Shown one piece after another: positions 56,640 through 64,000 of a DNA stretch of 64,000 nucleotides. The position numbers were made by a program, and so were the translations under genes. The notes under the pieces were generated by a model. It saw only the letters and a program-made list of their open reading frames with translations. It made no database searches and was not told the origin of the DNA. Source of the stretch: Galaxea fascicularis. Its lineage: Eukaryota > Cnidaria > Anthozoa > Scleractinia > Euphylliidae. Position 1 is the stretch's first letter, and the number at the start of each line of letters is the position of its first letter. The DNA lies in the NCBI GenBank assembly GCA_948470475.1, contig OX419335.1, positions 41,573,025-41,637,024 on the forward strand. Direction: 5' to 3'.

Positions 56640-59260
56640 TTGAGCTATTTTGTGTAAACAAAATCGCTCTATGTCAGCATGAAGCTCAAGAAATTCTTCC
56701 TTGGTCGGGTGGTTCTGCCTTGAACCAATGAAATAAAGGTTTCTTTAGATGGGATTGTTTCAACCTGGGGCCAATCTAATTCCCTGTTTTAAAGGTGTTC
56801 TTGAAAGCATGTGGTCAGTGATGGTCAGCACTGAGACTAAGTTACACATGCGTGTTGATTACGCTCAAAGGAACATCAGCGTGGAATGTCACGCGTCATC
56901 TATCTATTGTTGCGTGATGTATTTATTACTGTCACACCAAGGGGTACCACCGTTATGGTAGTCTTTCCGGAGAAAAGGGTTTGTATATTTAACGCATGCG
57001 TGAATGACAACAATAGGCGTGAGATACTGGAGTCAGATTAGAATGAAGTATGAGTTGTGCTGTTTCGATGGATGATGAAGGTAGTAAAGTGGGGACGAAA
57101 GTATTTGAAGTTTACGGCCGCGGCTTGTTGGTTATAACAACCGTGTGTTTAGTCTCCTTCGCAGACGCTCTTTTGGTTCGTCACGCAATCTTTCCTTCCC
57201 AATGAACGTCTGCTGAAACGAGCAGCAGATTCGTTTCCCATTATTAGCAAAGATCAGCTGGAGTCCACGTAAAAATTACTACAGAGCCAATCAGCACTAA
57301 GTTACTGTGTAATGAAAAGCCTGACGTCTCACGTTTTCGAGGGAAGTGTCTTTACTATTTTGAATTTCGTGTGATGCACAACCTGCGCCTCCTGGAAAGT
57401 CCTTCAATGATTTTTCAGCATCTTTGAATTCGGTCATCCCGATGAAAACGAAAGTAGAACTATGTTAGTGGCACTCGACCACTTCTGAGGAGAATTTTTA
57501 AGGGTTAAAAACAATGAAATTTAGTTTTTGAGAATTGAAACGTCGAGTTATTCGAACAACCCGTAGTGTAACCGCGAGAGACCTAGCGGGGAAGAAATAC
57601 CGTTCTGAGATCAAGCAGTGTTCTTTAAATCGCATATTACTATTTGCCATTGTAATGATTGAATGCTCTGATTATCGGAAATAATGCAGGCGGTGAAAAG
57701 CGGCAAAAAACGTTAAACGAATAATGCTAGTGGTAATTGATTCAGCATCAAGGTAATTTGGTTGAGCGGTTCCTACTCGGGGAGCAAATATTTCGTTTCG
57801 AAGTGGACGAGTGCTTAGTTTTGTAATTTTTCTTGTGTTTTTTTGTTCCTTTGCTTATTTTGTCAAAACTGCAAGTACATTGTTAAAACTGGAAGAGCAT
57901 TGTGTGACGAAAATAAATATGTTTGACGGATTTGAAAACTATAAATATTAGTCTAATCAGAAGTGGCTGTTTCCACAAGTGATATTTGTACGGAAGAAAA
58001 ATGCTGGATATTTGTTCCCCTTGAAGTGAAGCCGTTTTTATGTTAAACAATGAAAATGGTGATTTCGGATAGTGAGCAATTTCATTTGTCAAATGGATTA
58101 CTTTTGTCTCTCACGTGTAAACAGGCACCAAGACATACAGGCCTGTTTATCAAATGCGATTTTCAACTTTGATCTATCACGTGCATACGTTTGGTAATAG
58201 CAAGTTCTTTGGTTAATTCCCACATGAATAACGCAGCGCTGTTGGTTAAATGCGACTCCGAACTTTGATCGGTCACGTGCATCCAACACGACCTTTGATC
58301 AATCACAAGATTTGCACGTGGTCAATTCAACTTGTTTACAACAACATCTAATTGAATTTATTTTCTGTTACAATGATTGGTCACTTTTAACCGTTTTTTA
58401 TTGGTTACTTTTCTCAACCTCAATTTTCTCTTCTTCTTATTGGCGGATTTCGATCCGTTGTTTGTCTGTTGATCGGGTTTTTTAATATTGTACAACTGTT
58501 GACGCTCTTAATTCGGAGGAGCTTATTTTGGAATTAATTGGTGGTTTGTTTTCGAGTCGGTAAGTTTAATATTGCCCTTATTTCGGGATATAACGCGGTG
58601 TTACGCGCATCTGCTTACTGTACACAGACGTTGTCAGCAAAAGGCCCAACACTAAAATAAGAGCGTTTGTTTAGGTCGGGCTATTTTTGCTGTCCGAAGT
58701 TAAAAGTACAAAGCACTTGAAAATCAGAAGTTGATAAATTATGGCAATTACATCTATATTCGTTATCAGTACTATTTGTTCAACGTTGATTTGTTTTTGC
58801 TGGTGTTGTATATTACGGTGTATTTGGTGGTTCGTTTGTTTGCGAATATTTCTTCATGTGGTCCTGGAACTGTTTCAGCATGTGTACGTATATTTTGGGG
58901 GTTTTGAGGGACCGGAAGAATATAGTGTTTGCGAAAGTGCGGAGAAGGAAAATGAACAAATAATAGAAAATATATTACATATCGGTTTTTGCGGAATTAA
59001 TGAAACTCTTGTTTCAAAAAATGTAGGATGAATGACTATTTAATTGGTACAAATCAAACTCAAAATCAGTCTTAGAAATAAGAAAACTAAACAAAAATCA
59101 AATGAAAAACAGTTTGCTCGTACTTCTCCGATACCATAGCAAAAACCAAAAGCACCACAGATAAATGGCTCACCATTCAACCATTTTCTGACTTCTCCCT
59201 ATCTTATCAAGATTTTACCACTCTTCACAAAATAGCTCAAGCACGCATTGCGTGCCTATG
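56640..59260. mobile_element. Helentron-like element, copy 2 (no array)
   Basis: Same ends as copy 1: TTGAGCTATTTTGTG at 56640-56654, inverse at 59226-59240, palindrome at 59241-59255, then CTATG. The interior matches copy 1 closely apart from small indels and the missing 2-kb tRNA array. Flanks differ from copy 1, so this is an independent insertion. Confidence 0.65.
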
Positions 59261-59422
59261 TTATAATAATGAGATAATGGGCATTCTGAGCGATTACTAC
59301 TAGTTATTGGCTAGGAACATTTAACTTAAGCTCCTGCTTCTTTTAACCAAAACCTCAGGGCTCTGTCTTAATTGATAAAAGGAACGTTTTAATGTGTTTG
59401 GAATCAAAACAATTGTCCTCAC

Positions 59423-60817
59423 AGCTCAGATAATCTTTTGCAGGCCAAAAATGCTTCTTCTGGTATTAACGTAATGTTGTTGAGAGACAAATCCCTGAAA
59501 ACGAACGAAAGGATCTTGATTAATAAACTACAGTGCACAGCATTATATTATTCTCTCAAATTTTGCCTTAAAACTAACATCTTGTAATAATACTATGTCA
59601 CTTCGTTTTCTTTTAACAGAGTAACGTTTGAGCCGGTATCATATTTTCTACTGTCATAGCGGGAACGTACTCTTCCTAGTTAACCGTGTCGATTCTTTAA
59701 GCGGCCACAAATATTTTTCGATTGCATTTATGTTCATTAGTAACTTCGGTAGGAAGCTTTCGAGGCGACCCTGAATCGTTCAGGAGCTTTTGTTCTTTCT
59801 TGGAAACTTTGCGAGTTTTTGTCACCATTTTCGTTGAAAGTTTCATATTTGTGTTTTCTTATAATAGTTAAGGTCCCCCGGATGTGTGTATTTTTTTTTT
59901 TAATTTTGTGCTCCATGGTTCGATTTACTTACTTGTCACTTATTTTTGGGACATCAGTGCTCAGACAACCCAGCTTATAAATGCAGTTGGCACAGAAATA
60001 TCATTGCACGTCATGCGCATGCCTAAACGTAGTGTCTCCAATTTCTTTCTTCTGACGAAAACACCTACAATTAACTGTGGCGATGTTTCTCCTAGTGATA
60101 ACTTGAAAATTTGTTGCGGCGTCTTAGTTCAAATAAAAGATACTTAATTGAAATTCTGTCCATCTCTTTTCTCTTACGTTTAAGGTGACCGTATACCTTT
60201 AAAGGTATCTCGCGTCCAAGTGATGTAGTGCGTCCCGTTGAAACTGCAGATACCTGAAACCCTACATCAAATTAAAGCTTATAGAACTGGCGATCAAACT
60301 ATGCCAAAAAGTTTGAAATAAAATGAATCATCGAATTTTTCTGGACCTCTAAATGCAAGCGTCGGAATCACCTTTTCAAACTACAAGTCAAGGTCAATAC
60401 CCAATCAGAGTGCAAAGTTATAGAACATTTTCCAAATAGTACTTAAAACCTTATTTTAACCCAAAAATCCAAATTTGAAGAAAAGTGGCGATCCGAAGGT
60501 ATACGGTATAACCTTAAATCGTTATAATACAACACATCGCATTCCTTACGTAGTTATATCTCACGCATTTTGCCCGAGCTTGGCTCTTGTTAAAGTACGT
60601 TGTAAGTTCTAAGCTCAGTACAGTTTAATTATATATCCGTAAACCTCCACACCCGTTAACTCGCAAAATGTTAACGCTATTTTGCGGCTTATAAGAGAAA
60701 GTTTAAGAAACCTGAGTGCATCAGCTAAGGTTTTGATAAACTTACAGCGCAATTGCAAAAGCTATCCTCTGAAAAATGTCGCCTGGTAATTGTTCAATCT
60801 GGTTGTCGCTCAAACTT
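59423..60817 (-). CDS. Leucine-rich-repeat gene, two 72-nt internal exons
   Basis: Minus-strand exons 60817-60746 and 59494-59423 are each exactly 72 nt and bordered by AG and GT(AAGT/GAGG). They share the same phase, so they join in frame. They read SLSDNQIEQLPGDIFQ plus RIAFAIA, then L|DLSLNNITLIPEEAF plus LACKRLSE. Each is one 24-residue LRR (LxLxxNxIxxIP...F). Single-LRR 72-nt exons are typical of LGR-type receptors and some other extracellular LRR proteins. The remaining exons were not found in the window; upstream ones would lie above 60817. A TTAA-flanked MITE sits in the intron between them. Confidence 0.7.
60184..60513. mobile_element. TTAA-flanked 330-bp MITE
   Basis: TTAA at 60180-60183 and 60514-60517 flanks GGTGACCGTATACCTT and, inverted, GGTTATACCGTATACCTT. 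It is the third TTAA-type insertion in the window and is unrelated in sequence to the other two. Confidence 0.7.
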
Positions 60818-63583
60818 CTAAAATTAAAGATAAGGAAGGATGAACATAAATAGTTAAACGATTAAAGTGCTTGAGAGATTCTTTAAGGAAAGGATTCAAT
60901 ATACCAGGTCTCAAGCCAGGAGCAGTCATCATAAGCTTAACATTCAAATCAAAGAAAAAAGGTATGACGTTGAACAATCAAGAGTTCGTTTCTTGTAGGA
61001 TCGAAAGGGAAGGGTCTTTACGGAAGTGAAGCCATTTGGAAGCCAGGTTTGAACCTTCTAGGGTGCGATACTTTGAAGGATCCGATACTCTCAAAATTTT
61101 AGAATCATGCCTGATGCACAAAGTAAAAACGTCACATCGATGTTCATTCTTTCAGGAAGCAAAGCTAAGACTAACATAAAGGAAAATTATTTGATGACCC
61201 TTACTTCCCTCTCAAAACCACATGGAAGCTCTTATGAGCCACCACCATAACCGTTCCAGATATATACATAGCCTAAAGCTTAGGGACACAAGTGACCTTT
61301 CACCTTTTTCCCTTTGTGTTTCGTTATTATTAAATGAAGTTACATCTGACAGTGATCATGGCAGTACATCAGGGGCTCTCTTGATAATTAATTACGTTAG
61401 AATGCGGAGACTTATGTTCTAGTTGCTAAAATCACTGTCAAAGAAGTTTGACATTTTTGAAATAAAAATATCGCTATTGATCGGGGAAGAGTATGTTCTA
61501 ACACCTGAGAAAAAGAAACAACATTGTAGACCAATGGTACGTTTGTGTAAAACTTAACCGTTCTTTCTTCATGTCCGCCAATATGTCCGCCATGTTTGGT
61601 CGACCATGCTTTGCCTTGCCTTCCATATATGGCAAGGCTTTTTCCATTAATCCAGTCAACACTCGATTATTGAATCGAGGCTCAATTTGAATATTGGATT
61701 ACTCATTTCATGAACCGATCATTGAAGCCACGAAAGAAATCAATTTTCCATTATTGAATTCATTGGTCTGTTAACGACGGGAACGCTTGGCTGTCTTTCA
61801 CTGTAATAACTTTCAGCTGAGGTAAGGTCTTTAAAATTACTACGTAAGTATATCGGCCATGATAAATCAGCCTCCAGTGCCAACCTCTCGTTAGAGTTTA
61901 TCCTATCAACACAATTTGTAAATCCAATAATTTAGAAACACTGGTTCAGTGTATTAAGCACAAAATGTGCTAATATTGTTAACACCTTTCTTGAATTTCG
62001 TTGACTTGCAGCTTTCTGGCACAGATTCTTTAAATTAAATCGATTCAACTGGCTAAAATGTCTGAATTAGAGAGCGAGATAAGCGAGGAAACACAAAATA
62101 TGGACCAAAGAGAGCGAACTACTTAAGAAGATTCATAACAACATAAGAACTTATTAACCTCTAATTATTTTTGAAAAGAGTAAATATGATTAATCATGGA
62201 TGAATCAATCAGCCGATTTGCAAGGTTTCATCCGGCAAAAGAGGGACTTGTACATACCCTGCTCGAAAGACTTGAGAGAAATGTTCGAAACCTTATATTC
62301 ATGATTTTCACCCACGTGACTAGGTGGCCATGTTGGGTGACAATACATTTTTTTCGGAGAACGTGCTTAAAAATAAAGTTTAGTTCCCAGTGGAGAGGTA
62401 GGCTACTGTTCTTACCAGCCAAGACTGCCGCCATGACGTCACATGCAAAGCAGCAATGGCGAGTTTTCAGGGTCAAAATTAGGTGAATAGTTACCACACA
62501 AATTGAATTGCCAATTAAACTCATCGCCAATTGATGAGCTTGTTAGCTGGTGCCATAGAGGTTGGCAGGATCCTAAGCAATTCAGGCGCAGCAGGGAGGT
62601 AACCATGGCGAACCTGTGAGCGGGAACCACCCCAGCGAGCAGCCGCCAACAGGCACCGTCACACTGAAATAAATTCGGTGGAATACTTACCATACTTATC
62701 AACCTTAAACACTAAAGGGTGGGAGGGAACGGGAGCAGAATCCGCAAAGATTCGCTCAAAGAACTAAACAGGCTGAATTAATCTGCAAAGATTCACGAAG
62801 GCTCAGTGGATTGGCAAATATTAGCAAACGATGATCCGCAGTGTTCACTCGAAGCCTAGCACATGTAATCCGTCCCTGTTTATTCTACGGGTGCCCACCC
62901 TGCAGATCACTTGCACATATGAGCAAGACTGCTGGCAGCATTGGCACGAGTTTAAACTCGCCTAAATTGCATTTAGCCACATATAAATTGTTATCTTACG
63001 TGATGATTGTCAGTTGATTACCTCTGTTGACGTGCTGTCTTGCAATGGAATCCTTCTGTGCTGTCATAACTTTCAACTGCAATTCTTACAATAGTTCATT
63101 TGAGAATGGGTTACCCGTAAGCTTTTGAAATCTCGTTGCATACTCGGTTGCAAAATGTGTAGAAGTAGGATATTTTAATGATGAAAACAAAGGAAGCGAA
63201 TACTTTAATATGATTTTTAAAACCATTATTACTTTTGAATTCTCTTTACATGCTTACTTGCAAAATAAGTAGCACACTCGCAATTAATGACTTTTGAATT
63301 CACTTTCGTCGTATCAGAATGACTTGCGAACTTTCAATCAGGCGCTACCTACCCAATAAGGCCAGAAAAGAGTCTGAAATTAACCTAGAACCGAATTGTT
63401 TTGTCTAGGCTATTATCTTTCAGTAAATTGATTTCAAATTACGCGATCTTACAAATGATTGTAAGTAATTAACGTGATTATGCCATACACATTCCTTCAA
63501 ATACATGGTTCACATATATTCACACTCATTTATTCACCATTCACGGGTTTATTTCGAACCAACAAAATGACCACCCTCTGGTT
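60818..63583. other. Region without a supported gene
   Basis: Several short ORFs are present (for example 62196-62486 and 62439-62702 on opposite strands), but none has a recognisable domain or splice context. Further LRR exons were looked for and not found. Confidence 0.4.
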
Positions 63584-63657
63584 GGCTTGTTAGCTCAGTT
63601 GGTACGGCCGGTTGCAGCGGTATCGCAGAGGTCATAGATTCGACTCCCGTACAAGCC
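63584..63657 (+). tRNA. Degenerate tRNA-like copy of the array module
   Basis: Acceptor GGCTTGT/ACAAGCC is intact and the A-box region (TAGCTCAGTTGG) and GGTATCGC..GAGGTCA are kept. The B box is altered (GATTCGACTCC) and the D and T stems are broken. Flanks (63500-63580 and 63695-63785) resemble each other ('atacatggttcaca', 'tttatttcga'), so it is a remnant of a tandem unit of the same kind. Confidence 0.55.
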
Positions 63658-63885
63658 TATTTTTCACTACTTCAGCAGAATGCTCATAACTGCAATGATC
63701 ACTCAGACACATCTTCATCCTTCAATCCTCAGTTCAGATACATGGTTTACAAATTCACAGTGATTTATTTCGAGTTAATAACACAATAAAGAAAGGGGAT
63801 CATCGAGCTTGTTTCTTTGCATCAAAACGACAAGGGGAAAATTTGGGCTCGGATCATCTCCTTCGAAGGGACTGGGGCGAGTTCC

Positions 63886-63896
63886 AAGATGGCGGC
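63886..63896 (+). promoter_or_regulatory. YY1-type initiator motif AAGATGGCGGC
   Basis: An exact YY1 motif whose ATG opens a 22-codon hydrophobic ORF (MAASILFPLFVCFDFLLHS) that stops at 63957. In animal promoters this motif often lies just after the start site with its ATG as initiation codon. It could mark the first exon of a gene running out of the window. Confidence 0.3.
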
Positions 63897-64000
63897 TTCC
63901 ATATTGTTTCCGCTATTTGTTTGTTTTGATTTTTTACTGCACAGCAACATCTTTTAACCGAGAGGAGTTAATATTACAAAAGCGGCCTTTGTTGGCTCTC

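Noticed and set aside
62196..62702. Three overlapping ORFs of 87-100 residues
   Set aside because: Opposite strands and frames, no domain, no splice support.

Overview
The window is intron-rich, AT-rich animal DNA packed with transposable elements. It most resembles a cnidarian, probably a stony coral or other anthozoan. Evidence: consensus GT-AG introns, CUB/SRCR/LRR exons, a tRNA-derived SINE with an (ATT)n tail, DIRS, CR1, L1-like and other LINE remnants, many TIR elements, and GC-hairpin repeat ends. The species call is inference. There are no prokaryotic operons.

Layout. 1-5 kb: an L1-like LINE remnant split by a 2.7-kb insertion that carries a CxxC zinc-binding-like pseudogene, a RecQ-like helicase exon and a TTAA-flanked element; then a SINE. 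5-9 kb: two PIF/Harbinger-like elements. 6.8-19.3 kb ('copy A') and 40.4-55.9 kb ('copy B') are a direct segmental duplication. Aligning them shows which copy gained each insertion. Both hold pieces of a CUB gene (minus strand) beside a short RecQ-like ORF (plus strand). 19.5-20.8 kb: a four-exon minus-strand gene remnant. 22.5-26.7 kb: a NUDT19-like gene (plus) lacking a visible Nudix box. 26.8-27.8 kb: a Mutator-like element with an exact 10-bp target duplication.

30.7-38.1 kb holds the best protein-coding gene. It is on the minus strand, with a signal-peptide exon, a CUB exon and a double-SRCR terminal exon. All junctions are phase 1, giving a 349-residue secreted protein. Its promoter and first exon are repeated at 40.2 and 42.9 kb in tandem units that also carry DIRS retrotransposon debris. 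Intron 2 is full of retroelement fragments.

49.7-54.4 and 56.6-59.3 kb are two copies of a Helentron-like element. It has 15-bp subterminal inverted repeats, a 3' palindrome and no target duplication against the empty site in copy A. The first copy contains eight 250-bp repeats, identical as far as I can read, each with a 72-nt tRNA-like gene, A and B boxes and a T6 terminator. The second copy lacks the array. 59.4-60.8 kb: two 72-nt leucine-rich-repeat exons (minus). A degenerate copy of the tRNA-like module is at 63.6 kb.

Expression logic is mostly inferred. The coherent genes are the CUB-SRCR gene, the LRR exons and the NUDT19-like exons. Most of the rest is transposon-derived or duplicated non-coding DNA.
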